The position numbers and the translations under genes were made by a program. From NCBI RefSeq assembly GCF_001659605.2, contig NC_035170.2:29182020-29246019 (forward strand): 64,000 bases of DNA, in the 5' to 3' direction. Positions 1 through 10,390 of the stretch are shown here, piece after piece (position 1 is the stretch's first letter; the number at the start of each line of letters is the position of its first letter). Origin of the DNA: Manihot esculenta (Eukaryota > Streptophyta > Magnoliopsida > Malpighiales > Euphorbiaceae). The notes beneath the pieces are model-generated. The model was not told where the DNA came from. It saw nothing but the letters and a program-made list of their open reading frames with translations, and made no database searches.

Positions 1-110
1 AGTCCTCCAAAGCTGCGCCAAAATCCTACGGAATTTTGGCGCTCGCTACAGTATCACGCCAAATATGGCGTTATACTGTAGCAGCGCTATTTTCTTCTTT
101 TTTTTTAATT
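1..110. repeat. Hairpin-rich repeat remnant at left edge
   Basis: Two consecutive inverted repeats are visible. The first pairs GCGCCAAAATCC with GGAATTTTGGCGC (about 15-42) around a tiny loop, with one T bulge. The second pairs CGCTACAGTATCACGCCA with TGGCGTTATACTGTAGCAGCG (about 45-97), imperfectly. This is much more GC-rich than the sequence that follows. It looks like the end of a foldback or MITE-type element cut by the window edge. No coding capacity is supported. Confidence 0.45.
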
Positions 111-1159
111 CAAAATTTATTTTTTTTTTCTATTTTTTTTTAAATTATAATATAATTAAAAATTTATATATATTTTTAATTAAGTTTAGTTTTTTTTGGC
201 TCATAATTTTTTATAATTATTATTTAATTAATATATTTTATAATTAATATGTTTTTTTGTTTATTTATAAAATAATTAAATATTTGAATATTGAATGAAA
301 ATATAAAATATATAAATATTTAAAGTAAATATATAAAATTATATGAATTTTTTGAATGAAATATATAAATAAAATTAAAGTAAAATAAATAATATAATAT
401 TAAAGAAAAAGAAGAATATAAATAAAATATTCTTTTTGATGTTAAAATTAGTATAGAAAATTAGAGATAATATTGCACTATTTTAATATAAAGCATCAAA
501 ATGGTGTAAAAAATAGTGCATAGGATTGGAGATGGCTTTACGAAAAAGATTTTTTTTTTTTAAATTAATTCCAATTTAATAAAATGCCTTTACCATTGCT
601 TTAATGATCTGTCCAATCAATCATTATATCTGCCATTTAAAATTTTAATTAACTTTTATTCGGTTCAAATAGATTTATTTACACCACAGAAAATAATTTA
701 AATATAAAAAATATTTTTAATAATTTATTATGTATTTTTTTAAAAAAATAAAATTACTAATTATATTAATCAGATTTCATCAAATAAATAGGGATATCAT
801 TTCAAATAAAGAGATTATTATACCTAATAAATTTTTTAGTTAAAATATGAGCAGTTTTAGAGTCTAACAAAAATTTACAATCGTTCAAAATTAAATCCCT
901 ACATAAAATAATTTGACAAAAATACTCCTCAAGTGTCTGTCTAAACCCCTACATAAGATAATTTGATAAAAATATTTCTCTTTCTTTCTCATATATCGAG
1001 TATAAATCATTAAAGTATCCCGAACAAAGTCACGGAAAAGAGATTCTACGAGATAAAATTCGAATAAAATTTCAAGACTGACGTCGTCGTTGCGATTCCG
1101 GAAACCCATAATAACTAGTAAATCTCCATTGAATATTATCTTCCGAAACAACTGAATCA
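111..1159. other. AT-rich non-coding spacer
   Basis: Long A/T runs with no believable gene. A perfect 10-bp inverted repeat (GCACTATTTT / AAAATAGTGC) spans about 474-522 and is followed by ATTGGAGATGG, a context often seen in small plant MITEs. The stretch from about 537 to 735 is repeated at the far right of the window (see 61431-61780). Confidence 0.5.
537..735. repeat. Left copy, part 1, of a duplicated flank
   Basis: This segment (a poly-T run, then AATTAATTCCAATTTAATAA and a CTTTACCATTGCTTTAATGATCTG-like stretch) matches 61431-61560 with few differences. The match breaks near 735 and resumes at about 2560-2806 against 61570-61780. In this copy the two parts are separated by about 1.8 kb that includes the small Mutator-like element. 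Confidence 0.6.
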
Positions 1160-1362
1160 ATAAAATTTGGAAGATTTACAATTTAGTCCCTGGATATTGC
1201 CATTATTAACAAGTCAGTCCCTGTATTTTTAGAAACCTATTAAAATGTCCTTATGTTTTATTTTCGTCAACGAAATAGTCCTTCCGTCATATTTTCCGTT
1301 AAAATTAGATAAATGAGGAGAGAGAAAATTTTTAAAATTCAATTTTACCCTCAAATAAAACC

Positions 1363-1725
1363 ATTTATTTAGTCCTTGTATATTGCAATTATTAACAAGT
1401 TAGTCCTTACATTTTCAAAAATCTATTAAAATATTTTTATCTTTTTTCATATCTATTAAAATGTCCTTATCGTTTTTTTCCGTCAATGAAATAGTCCCTA
1501 TCTTTTCTCATATCTATTAAAACATCATTATCGTTTCTTTATGTCAACGAAATAGTCCCTTCTCATCGTTTCTTTCTGTCAACGAAATCGTCCCTCTCTA
1601 TATTTTTAGAAATCTATTAAAACGTCCTTATTGTTTCTTTTTGTCAATGAAATAGTCTTTATCTTTTCTCAGATCTATTAAAACGTCCTTATCATTTTTT
1701 TTGTCAACGAAATAGTCCCTATCAT
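1363..1725. repeat. Tandem copies of terminal-repeat sequence inside the small MULE
   Basis: A phrase like TCTATTAAAAYGTCCTTATC followed by GTCAACGAAATAGTCCCT recurs about five times. Each copy is a variant of part of the element's own left terminal repeat at 1169-1305. The first unit (about 1363-1450) repeats nearly the whole terminal repeat. The array appears to have grown by internal duplication of the element end. Confidence 0.65.
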
Positions 1726-1727
1726 TT

Positions 1728-1985
1728 TTTTCCTCCTCCTCCTCCTCCTCCTCCTCCTCCTCCGAAGAAGAAGAAGAAGAAGAAAAAGAAGAAGAAGAAG
1801 AAGAATGAGAAGAAGAAGAAGAAGAATGAGAAGAAGAACAAGAGAAAGAAGAAAAAGAAGAAAAAGAAGCAAAAGAAGAAGAAGGAGAAGAAGGAGAAGA
1901 AGCAGAAGCAGAAGAAGAAGAAGAAAAAGAAGAAGAAGCAAAAGGAAGAAGAATTGATGAAGAAGAAAAGAAAGGAGGAGGAGGA
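1728..1985. repeat. (CCT)n then (GAA)n-type microsatellite
   Basis: About 30 bp of CCT/TCC triplets switch to about 220 bp of GAA/AAG-rich imperfect triplets, with an abrupt strand-asymmetry change near 1762. The long leucine/arginine reading frame on the minus strand here is only the translation of this repeat. Confidence 0.85.
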
Positions 1986-2171
1986 AGAGAAAAATAATGG
2001 GGGGTAATTTAGTCTTTTACTCTATTTTTAACGGTAAAAATAGACGGAAGAACTATTTCGTTAACGGAGAGAAAACATAAGGATGTTTTAATAGGTTTCT
2101 AAAAATACAGGGACTGACTTGTTAATAATGGCAATACCCAGGGACTAAATTGTAAATCTCCCATAAAATTT

Positions 2172-2824
2172 AAAGAAAAACCAACCACAGAAAAAGACAC
2201 ATCACTCTTCCACATTAACGAAAGGTTTCTTCCCAATTATTATCTATTGATTGAGAAACAACTATTAAAATATAAAAAATTACGAAAAAATTTCATATGA
2301 GAACTAAAAGTTTTTGTTTTCATCAAAAATAAAATGTATTGGATTGTATGTGAGAAACCTCCTCACCATACAGAAATCATAAGTGATAATCGGAATATTT
2401 TTGGAACTTTTAATAGGAGTAACAATATTTTCTTCTTCATCGATAGTCAATTAACGCAGATTGTCTTTCATGGGAAAGGAAAAAGAAGAAGTTAGGTTTA
2501 AGAAAAGGAAAATGCGAGAGTATCGAGTTATAAAAGGACCACAGAGGAAAACTTGCGTCGAATTTATTATGTATTCTGTAATTATCATTTAAAAAATAAA
2601 AATACTTATAAAATTATATATAACAGTGTTAAAAAAATCCTCAAAATCTAAAAATAAATTATCTTTTGAAAAAATAAATTATTTTTCTTTAAAAATAATT
2701 TAATTTTTATAAAAAAAAATCTTTTTAACACTTTTTAGTGTTTAAATTTTAAAATATTATTTTAATTATAGCCCATCGAACTAATGTTGATCTAAATTAT
2801 TTAAAATTAATATTTTTTACTTAA
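2172..2824. other. AT-rich spacer containing part 2 of a duplicated flank
   Basis: No gene is seen. From about 2560 to 2806 the sequence closely matches 61570-61780, ending in the shared string TAGCCCATCGAACTAATG. With 537-735 this forms the left copy of a segment found on both sides of the TNL gene. Confidence 0.6.
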
Positions 2825-3272
2825 TAGAATTTAGGAAGATTTACAATTTAGTCCTTGGGTATTGTCATTATTAACAAGTCAGTCCCTGCATTTTCAGAAA
2901 CCTACTAAAACGTCCTTACATAATCAAACCATTAACGAATTAGTCCTTCCATCCACTGTTACCCTCTTTTCCGTTAAAAATAAGAGGAAAAGGAGAGACA
3001 ATATTTTGAAAATCCAATTTTACCCTTTTCAATCCCTATTAGGTAGAAATGTATGGTTAGGTTTGCCATAACAGTCCGATCACAATCTTAAAAGCAACCT
3101 CTCGTCATCTCTCGGCAGGCAATCCTCCATTTACTCTCTCACCCTCGACGAGCTTCAGCATACTCTCTGTGAGGGACTATCTTCAACATCGATCAAGCAT
3201 TGAAAGGATCCTACCTCTGTTCATAATAGCCGACGATCAAGCACCTAAAGGATTCATTCTATCTTCGCGAGA

Positions 3273-3677
3273 ATGTCTGGCATCAACGAATCGATGGGAA
3301 GCTGGGATGGTGGTTACATGAATGTGAATTGCTGCTATGGAAAAAGAGCGGGGGTTCGCATATCTGAATCTGTTAGTAATCCAAACAAGTTGTATTATTA
3401 CTGTCGAGATAACAAATATGGGTCATTTCTTGGGTGGTGCATTCCAACAAATGTGAACTCTCCAACATCAAACAGTATAGGTGAAGGGTTAGAGGTATTC
3501 AAGGCCAACTTATCAAGGACGATTGCAGAGACTAAAGAAGAGTTGATGAAGATTAATGAAGAGATAAAAAAATTATATGTAAAGCTACAGAAGATTGAAG
3601 CTATTTTGAACCAGATGAAGAATTGTATGATAATTATGTTGTTACTCTTGATAGTGTTTGCTGTAAAAACACCTTAA
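3273..3677 (+). CDS. GRF-zinc-finger-like small protein with coiled coil and C-terminal membrane segment (MULE passenger ORF)
   Basis: A 134-residue ORF starting at ATG 3273 just inside the left half of the MULE, transcribed opposite to the transposase. Residues about 18-58 resemble a plant GRF-type zinc finger: Cys20-Cys21-Tyr-Gly, an NPNKLYYYC block with Cys44, then GW-Cys56. One usual Cys position reads Gly, so zinc binding is uncertain. Residues about 72-115 are rich in Lys, Glu, Leu and Ile with heptad-like spacing (coiled coil). Residues about 118-130 (MIIMLLLLIVFAV) form a hydrophobic tail, as in tail-anchored proteins. Small plant proteins with a GRF finger, coiled coil and C-terminal membrane segment are a known family (At4g04775-like). 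The MULE context suggests either a captured host gene or a second element gene in the position of mudrB. No intron is needed. Confidence 0.6.
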   Translation: MSGINESMGSWDGGYMNVNCCYGKRAGVRISESVSNPNKLYYYCRDNKYGSFLGWCIPTNVNSPTSNSIGEGLEVFKANLSRTIAETKEELMKINEEIKKLYVKLQKIEAILNQMKNCMIIMLLLLIVFAVKTP

Positions 3678-4564
3678 AAAATTGTTTAGATGCAATATAT
3701 AAAGCTGCAGAAGTTAGAAGTTATTTTCAACCAGATTGTAGTATGTTCTTTGTGTATGAATGAATTATGTACTGTTTATCTAAGTTGGATGACTGGAATT
3801 TTAGCATATTAGTTTCTTGTAAGTGAATGATTAAAATGAATGACCAAACAGTTGTAATGATTCAAAACTGGAGGACGTAATAGTTTCTAAATTTAATATA
3901 TAAGGACTGAAAAATTGTAAATTTTAAAACTTAAAGGACTGAGAAATTTGGAATATTTAAATAGATGAACTAAAAAGTTGTAAAATTAAAAGTAATAGAA
4001 GAGTGATACTGTTATATTTATCCAACTGTAACTTAATATCAAGTACAAACAAATCTTATAAATGCACAATGAATAAAAGTGGAGCTGAGCAAATGAAATT
4101 AAAAGCATAACTTCATTAATATGTCCTTTTTGTTTAAATATGTATTACAAAATCAGACTTGATCATTACAATGTCATACATATATTACTGCCATTTTAAT
4201 GGTCAAGTAAGGCCAATATCTGTAGCACTGTACCAATATCTATGATAAACTCCCCCAAAAAAGAATCTGTGCACAGATTTATAATATTCTCAGATTTACA
4301 ATCCAATGTCCCAAAAAACATGTTTTCCCAAAATGTACAAACCATATCCCATCAACTAACAAAATTCTCAAAAAGATCATTTGATATTTCAAAGGCTCCT
4401 TTAGGTTGTTGGTCCACCACTTAATCCCACTTGATTAGTATTAACCACTCTTGAAGTCCCTGCACCTGATGCAGTAGTGTGTTTCCTCTTCTTTTGACTT
4501 GCAGCCATATTTGCCTGCAATTAGAAAAATACATAAAAAGGTTAAAAAGGTTAAAATAGATTCA
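3678..4564. other. MULE interior without a clear gene
   Basis: This stretch lies between the small plus-strand ORF and the 3' end of the transposase. It probably holds the 3' untranslated regions of both converging genes. A 60-codon plus-strand frame (4242-4424) has no recognisable features. Confidence 0.5.
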
Positions 4565-7233
4565 TTATATGCAAGCAAACAAAGGTATAGTTACCCCAAC
4601 AGCAACATATTGACAAGTTCTCTTATTGTGGGCTATTTGTAAGCACCTAGCACAAGTGACAGTTGCTGTCCTCCTTCCTCTTGCTGGTGGTTCACTCTCA
4701 TCTCTCTTTCTAGCCTTTCTTGGCCTTCCTGGTTGCCTCCTCAAAGAAGCTGGCAACATTGATGGGTGTTCATTATCAGGTTCAAGCTCAATTTGAGGAA
4801 TAGGATGTATGGCACCTGCATAAACTCTTGAATAGCACTGCACAATGTAATATTCATGGCAAAACTCTTCAATATTACCCCTAACATATGCAATTGCTCT
4901 GGCAGCATACTTGCATAGTAAACCACTTATATTCCACCATCCACAACTGCATGTCCTTTTAGCTAAACTTATAGCAAACCTACATGGACCCTTATGAACC
5001 TCATACTCTTCATTTCTACCAGGGAGCAACTTAAAAAACCTATTGGCAGTAATGATTTTATTCAATACTTTCTTTGCTCTTGGTATAACTATCTCTTTCC
5101 ATGTTTGAGCTTTAACAGATCTTTTATGCAACCTAACCATACGTTTTTGCCTAATTGATTCAATGATATTGATAATAGGCAAACCTCTCAATTTCACTAT
5201 CCATGCATTGAATAATTCGGTCATGTTGTTAGTGTAATTGTCACACTTAGCTTCAGGCCAGAATGCATGTCTACTCTATTGACTGAAGGGTATGTTGATC
5301 AACCAGTCATATGGCTTTTGATCTCGCTTGGGCTTCAAATTCTTCATGTGAAGCCAAAACTCATAAGAATGAGTACTCTTTGCAGCATTCCAAAAATCAT
5401 CTCTGAGCATGAGTCCAGGGAACTCTTTCTTGAAATTCATGTATAAATGCCTGCAACAAACTCTATGAGATGCATTAGGAAATATATTTTTGACAGCATC
5501 AGTCCCTAAAACCAAAAAAATAGTTAGTAACTTAAATTAATAGCATATAATTCAATATGCTAAATTAAAAAAAAGTGAATATTAATTCATACTTTTTGCC
5601 TATTTGGCATAATAGTTAAAGGCCTATCATCGGTTCCTCCACCAATGCAAGAATAAAGATTCTCTAGGAAAAAAGTCCAGCTATCACTACATTCTGCTTC
5701 AACTATAGAAAATGCAAGAGGTAGCACACCTCTATTTCCATCCAGTATGACTGCAACTAGGAAAATCCCTCCATATGGACTCTTCAAGTGACAACCATCT
5801 AATCCTATAAAGGTTCTGCAACCATTCTCAAATCCAAACTTTATAGCATCAAACATAATCCATATTCTTTGAAAAACAAAAGGATCATCTTCTTTAACCC
5901 TTGGAGCTGGCTGAATTTTTACAACTGTACCTGGGTTATATATTTACAAATAATGGACATATTTCTTAAGTTTTTTGAAACTTTCACAATGCATGCCCAT
6001 ATTCTCATCTATAGCCTTGCGTCTGGCTCTATATAATTGCCACACAGGAACTTCCACACTCCATTTTTCCATCAACTCATGCTGCATGAGTTCATAACTC
6101 ATGTCAGGGTCTGCCCTCAGTTTTCCCCTTAGTTTTTCTACTATCCACTTAGTGTTTGAATTCAAATTTTCATTTCTTAATGGTCTTATGCATGTTTGCT
6201 CATCATGCAGAGTCTTAACTATGAAAGTGACTTGGTCAGACAGAACTGATGCATGAAACCTCCAAGGACATCCTGTACTGGAACACTTAGCTGTTAATCT
6301 AGTAGAGTCATTTTTAACTCTTGTAATATCATATCCCCCCTTAATAGCATAATCTCTCATCGCATTCCTCAAAGTTGCAATGTCATTAAAAACTTGGCCC
6401 TCTTTAAACAAAATCCCTTCCCCTTCATTGTGTTGGAAGGGATCATCATACATGCCATGATAAGGATCAATATATTTTTTCTTCCTCTTATTTGGATCAT
6501 AAGACTCATTCTCACTATCTTCAATCTCTTTGTCATTGTCACTAGCATAATCTGATAACCCATCTGACTCCTCAGTACTAATCTCATTGTCAAATACAAC
6601 TTCTTCAGGTAAATCATCTCCAACCTCACTGTCATTGAATGATACATCACTTTCAGAATCACTTTGTGGTGATTCATTGGCCTCTTCCCCTAACTGCCCA
6701 CTTTCACTAACCCTTTCCTGTCTTATCCCTCTACCTCTAGTAAAACTGCTTCTTCCTCCCTTTTCTCTTAATGGCACACTCCTGCCCCTACCTCTTGTGG
6801 ACCCATCCCTACTTAATGGGGGAGTATTTCTACCTAAGGCATCATCAAGGTTAATATCCTCAACAGTATTACCACCCTCACTAAGGTTAATGCCCTCACC
6901 AGTATTACTGCCCTCACCAATAATACTAACATCATCATCATCATCGTCATCATCAGGCATCTTAGTGTTAAGAGGGACCCCCTTTACTTGTACAGTCAAA
7001 GGCAATCTATGACTAGGTTTGTATAACTCAAAAGCCAACATTAAATCATCATCATTTTCTACGCTCATCCCACTACCAGCAACAAACGTAACAAATGATG
7101 CAGCTATGTTAAACATCTTATAAACATCAGACAACAAGGATATGTACGAATACCTTCCAATGGAGACATTATATATGGAATCAATTTTATTTTCATATGT
7201 TAACACTAAAGTAAATCTCTCTTCCACAACCAT
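4565..7233 (-). pseudogene. Decayed MURA-type Mutator transposase
   Basis: Read right to left, the frame from about 7233 (the M of MVVEERF) gives a MuDR-type N-terminal domain, a long acidic segment with an Asp run, then a DNA-binding zinc region (CSSTGCPWRFHA ... EQTC). A frame break near 5945 is followed by the MULE catalytic domain (GLDGCHLKSPYGG; first Asp present). An intron with GT and TTTTAG ends fits at about 5506-5599. The C-terminal part has a SWIM region (TCSCGWW ... LLCKYAA) and a CCHC knuckle (CARCLQIAHNKRTC). Visible lesions: the usual SDRQKG is PNRQK, so the second catalytic Asp is Asn; the SWIM CKH is CKY; a TAG at 5276-5278 replaces an expected Trp; and the frame break at about 5945. 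Family membership is clear. Loss of activity is inferred from these lesions. Confidence 0.85.
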
Positions 7234-7740
7234 GTCTTCAGACCTGCACATATAAATCACACATTCTTTAATTATATAAAATCTCCCAAAAAAAAATACA
7301 CTAAAACTATCAGTAACAGTAAGTGGTACCCACATGCTTTACTATAATACAAACTTTATGGTCACACATCCATAGAAAACAAACAAAAGAAAGCACAAAA
7401 AGTTATCTTTCCCCACTTGTTCGACAGAAACCAACAAAATCGGGACCACAACTTCACTTCAACAGAAACTAATTTCTCTTCGACAAAAACCAACAAAATG
7501 GAGAATAGAGGATTTAGGGAAGAAGAGAGAAGTTAGAGATTAGAGAAGAGAAGTTATCAACTTGGGAGAAGACATAAAGTTAGGGATTTAGGAAGAGAGA
7601 GGTTATCGATTAGGGAAGAAGAGAGAAATTAGGGATTTGGGAAGAGAGGTTTTCATTTTTGGGAGAAGAGAGAGGTTAGGGATCGGAGAAGAGAGATTAT
7701 CGATTTAGGGAAAAGTTACACTAAGGTTATTTTGGTCTTT
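7234..7740. other. MULE 5' untranslated/promoter side of the transposase
   Basis: The region between the transposase start and the right terminal repeat contains short imperfect repeats of a GGGAAGAAGAGAGA-GTTAGGGATT type (about 7500-7705). They may be promoter or binding-site repeats of the element. No ORF of interest is seen. Confidence 0.4.
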
Positions 7741-7904
7741 TCATTTTATTTTTAACGGAAAAGAGGATAACAGTGGATGGAAGGACTGATTTGTTAACGG
7801 TTTGATTATGTAAGGACGTTTTAATAGGTTTCTGAAAATGCAGAGACTGACTTGTTAATAATGGCAATACTCATGAACTAAATTATAAATCTCCCTAGAA
7901 TTTA

Positions 7905-8825
7905 TAGAATTTTTCCTCATTATATTTCTCATATTATATTTTTAATATATTTATGCAAATTATTTATGAAACAAATATACGTGTGCTTACTGCAGTAAAT
8001 AAGATGTATATGAGTATCAAAGGAAGAACAATTATTTATATCTTTAGTAAAAACAAATAATGTAATCATAAATTCTGGTAAAAATTATTAACGAAAAAAT
8101 ATTATTTAAATATAAAAATTAAAATGATAATAAAAATAATGACAGTTAAAAAATAAAAATAGAATAAATATATAGTAAAAACAATATAAATAAATAAGTT
8201 AATTTGTGTGTAAAATATCATACGACAATATGATAGAAAGAATTTTAGTTAATTATAATTTTGCATTCTTTAATTATAATTTAAAAAATAATGAAATTAA
8301 AAATTTATATATAAATTTATTAATAAATTTTATTTTTTAAATTAAAATTGAATAATAAAACATAAATTATTTTTTTCGTGAAAACATTTAATTGAGCGAT
8401 TTTAAAATAAAAATAAATTAATTAATTTTTTACAAAATTAAAAGTAATTCTCCATATATTTTGTTATAAAGGTGTTTCTTAGTGACGACCTTTATTGTAA
8501 TTTCACTTTGATGTCACCCCTAAACACGTTTTACTTCATTTCAGCTATAGATGAAGAATTAATAATGACTAATGATAATGAAATAAGGATGTTATGGATG
8601 TCTTCAAAGTTCTAACATGTCATGAGATGTCTTGAAACTTCAAGATATTACGAGGCATTTCTGGTAATAACAGGTGCCAAATATTGGCCAAAATCAATTC
8701 TAACCACGTAAATTGGTCATCAGCTTTATTGTAAAATCATTTATATATATTACTGTCGTCTTTATTCTCCTTAAAAAGCAAGCATCCTCTAACCAGAACC
8801 CTATTACCACCCCCTTTTGCATAGG
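7905..8825. other. AT-rich intergenic region upstream of the ankyrin gene
   Basis: No gene is visible. The last 100 bp look promoter-like: TTTATATATATTA at about 8740-8752 could be a TATA box about 75 bp before the ankyrin ATG. The rest is low-complexity A/T sequence. Confidence 0.4.
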
Positions 8826-9113
8826 ATGTCTATAGAGAACCTCAACCCCTCAATCGAGCATGATCAGCTTATCATTTATCAATCATCACTCAAAGGGGAT
8901 GTAGCTGAATTAGATGCATTGCTTCAACAAGATGAACTCATTCTTGATAGGCTCACCATTACTTCCTGTCATGAAACTCCCTTGCACATTGCAGCCATGC
9001 GAGGTCACCTTCAATTTGCACAAGCACTCCTCAAGCGGAAGCCCAAACTAGCCGAGGAGTTAGACTCTCTTTGCCGCTTGCCTCTTCACTTGGCTTCTGC
9101 AGAAGGCTTGTGA
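8826..9113 (+). pseudogene. Truncated ankyrin-repeat gene (BDA1/ITN1-like N-terminus)
   Basis: ATG at 8826 opens 95 codons. The product has a leading segment (LKGDVAELDALLQQDELILDR), one good ankyrin repeat (ETPLHIAAMRGHLQFAQALL, then the KRKPKLAEELDS linker) and the start of another (PLHLASAEG). This layout matches the N-terminus of plant ankyrin proteins of the BDA1/ITN1 type, some of which act in immunity and normally continue with several repeats and membrane helices. The frame stops at TGA immediately after SAEGL, where the family reads on. A one-base shift there would reopen a short stretch. About 90 bp later the retrotransposon block begins and no downstream exon is found on its far side. 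I infer a 3'-truncated, probably dead gene; a short expressed form cannot be excluded. Confidence 0.7.
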
Positions 9114-9203
9114 AAGATTATACTCAAGGAAAAATGGCACAGTATTAACAAGAACAAACGACAGAATAGAATGAAACAATGTTGTTTCCATTAAGTTATT
9201 TTT
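9114..9203. other. Short stretch between the ankyrin fragment and the retrotransposon nest
   Basis: 90 bp with no recognised feature, ending in the TTTTT (9199-9203) that is the left target duplication of element A. Confidence 0.5.
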
Positions 9204-9911
9204 TGTAACGACACCCGGATCGCTACCGGGGTTAGGGTCCAGATCGACTTAAGGTCGCTGGAACCCGTAGCAAGTCTACTATACATCCTGTACCTCTGAT
9301 AAATCTCATACATGATCATACATTTTCATAAAACTTTAAACTTTTCACATGTACCAAGCTTGACCTGTGCATGCACCATAACTGTAAACATAAAACCCCT
9401 TACTGGAGCCCTCATCAAATGCTCCAGTTGGGTCAACATCTCATATATCAAGCTTGGTTCATCATTTCTTATCATTAAACATTTACATTAATATCATGTA
9501 CAACAGGGATTTACAATAAACACTAGAGTCAAGTACAATACTAATCCTCATCACATTACTTTACAATTCATTACATCATTTTACATTTCATTACATGACA
9601 TGTCCACTAAAACTCTACTACATGACATAACCATTACCCTTGCTGACTTCCTGCTACCTCTCCTGAACCTGCAACCCTGGGGGTTAGGGGAAGGGGGTGA
9701 GCTACTAAAGCCCAGTGAGCAGAACAATAAAACAGTTTATAAAGATATGCCATCATGAAATGCATCACAACACAAGTAAATCACCTTAAGATGATATTGT
9801 CACCAATAGCCCTCTACATATCCAATAAATGCCCGGCCCTCGACGGAGCTCCTCAGGACTTTCTCTTAACATAACATGACAATGTCCAACTGTGCCAGGG
9901 GCGATTAGGCC
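9204..9911 (-). repeat. Element A 3' LTR, distal part
   Basis: Matches the right-hand LTR from 53187 to about 53893. It is interrupted after GCGATTAGGCC by solo LTR B and resumes at 33081 with the duplicated AGGCC. Confidence 0.9.
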
Positions 9912-10390
9912 TGTAATACCCGGCTAGAGTCCGGCATCGGAATTCCCGTAGTCCGATAGAATCTCGGGTGTCGGAACCCTCTAGAAGGGTAATAGGTATG
10001 TTTTCTAAGTGTTTTAAGATGGTTTTCATATTTTAAGTATAAAGGAAAATGAGTTTTTGAAAGAAAAGAACCAAGAAAGATTTGTCAGGTTCGGCCGTCG
10101 AAGGTGAGTTTCGGCCGCCGAACATGCATGGCATTCGGCTTCACGTTTGGCCGCCGAAGGTGGTCTGGCCAGCCACCTATAAAAAGGTCAAAGGTCGGTG
10201 ATTTGTATAGGTTTCTTCCATTTTCGCCACCAGAGGTGAGGCTATGATCCTCCTTGGGAGATTTACATGTTTTCTTCCAAATCTTACAAAGTTTTGATGA
10301 GTTTAATGTTGTTTTGAAGTTTTTGAGCAAAAGAACCAAGTTTTGAAGTTTGGAGAGTTGGAGGGAGAGTTTCTTCATATCTCCACGTTG

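Larger units (their letters stand above)
1160..2171. mobile_element. Non-autonomous Mutator-like element (1169-2162) with 9-bp target duplication
   Basis: The element proper is 994 bp. Its ends are inverted repeats of about 137 bp (1169-1305 and 2024-2162) starting GG(A/G)AGATTTACAATTTAGTCC. It is flanked by a perfect 9-bp direct repeat ATAAAATTT (1160-1168 and 2163-2171), the target-duplication length known for Mutator superfamily elements. Its ends match those of the larger element at 2834-7895, so it is probably mobilised by that family. It encodes no transposase. The interior holds tandem derivatives of the terminal repeat (about 1363-1725) and a GAA/CCT microsatellite. Confidence 0.88.
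2825..7904. mobile_element. Mutator-like element (2834-7895) with 9-bp target duplication
   Basis: The element proper is 5062 bp. Inverted repeats of about 155 bp lie at 2834-2990 and 7741-7895; each runs from GG(A/G)AGATTTA to the TTTTCCGTTAAAAATAA stretch, with about ten mismatches. A perfect 9-bp direct repeat TAGAATTTA flanks it (2825-2833 and 7896-7904). It carries a MURA-type transposase on the minus strand and a small independent ORF on the plus strand, so this is an autonomous-type MULE. Damage in the transposase suggests this copy no longer produces active enzyme, although its ends and target duplication are well preserved. Confidence 0.92.

Noticed and set aside
891..1160. 89-codon minus-strand ORF
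   Set aside because: Low-complexity AT-rich context, no motif, ends at the MULE target duplication.
1678..1941. Leucine/arginine-rich minus-strand ORF
   Set aside because: Translation of a GAA/CCT microsatellite inside a non-autonomous MULE.
6587..7012. 141-codon plus-strand ORF antisense to the transposase N-terminus
   Set aside because: Shadow of the Ser/Asp/Glu-rich transposase region; no independent features.
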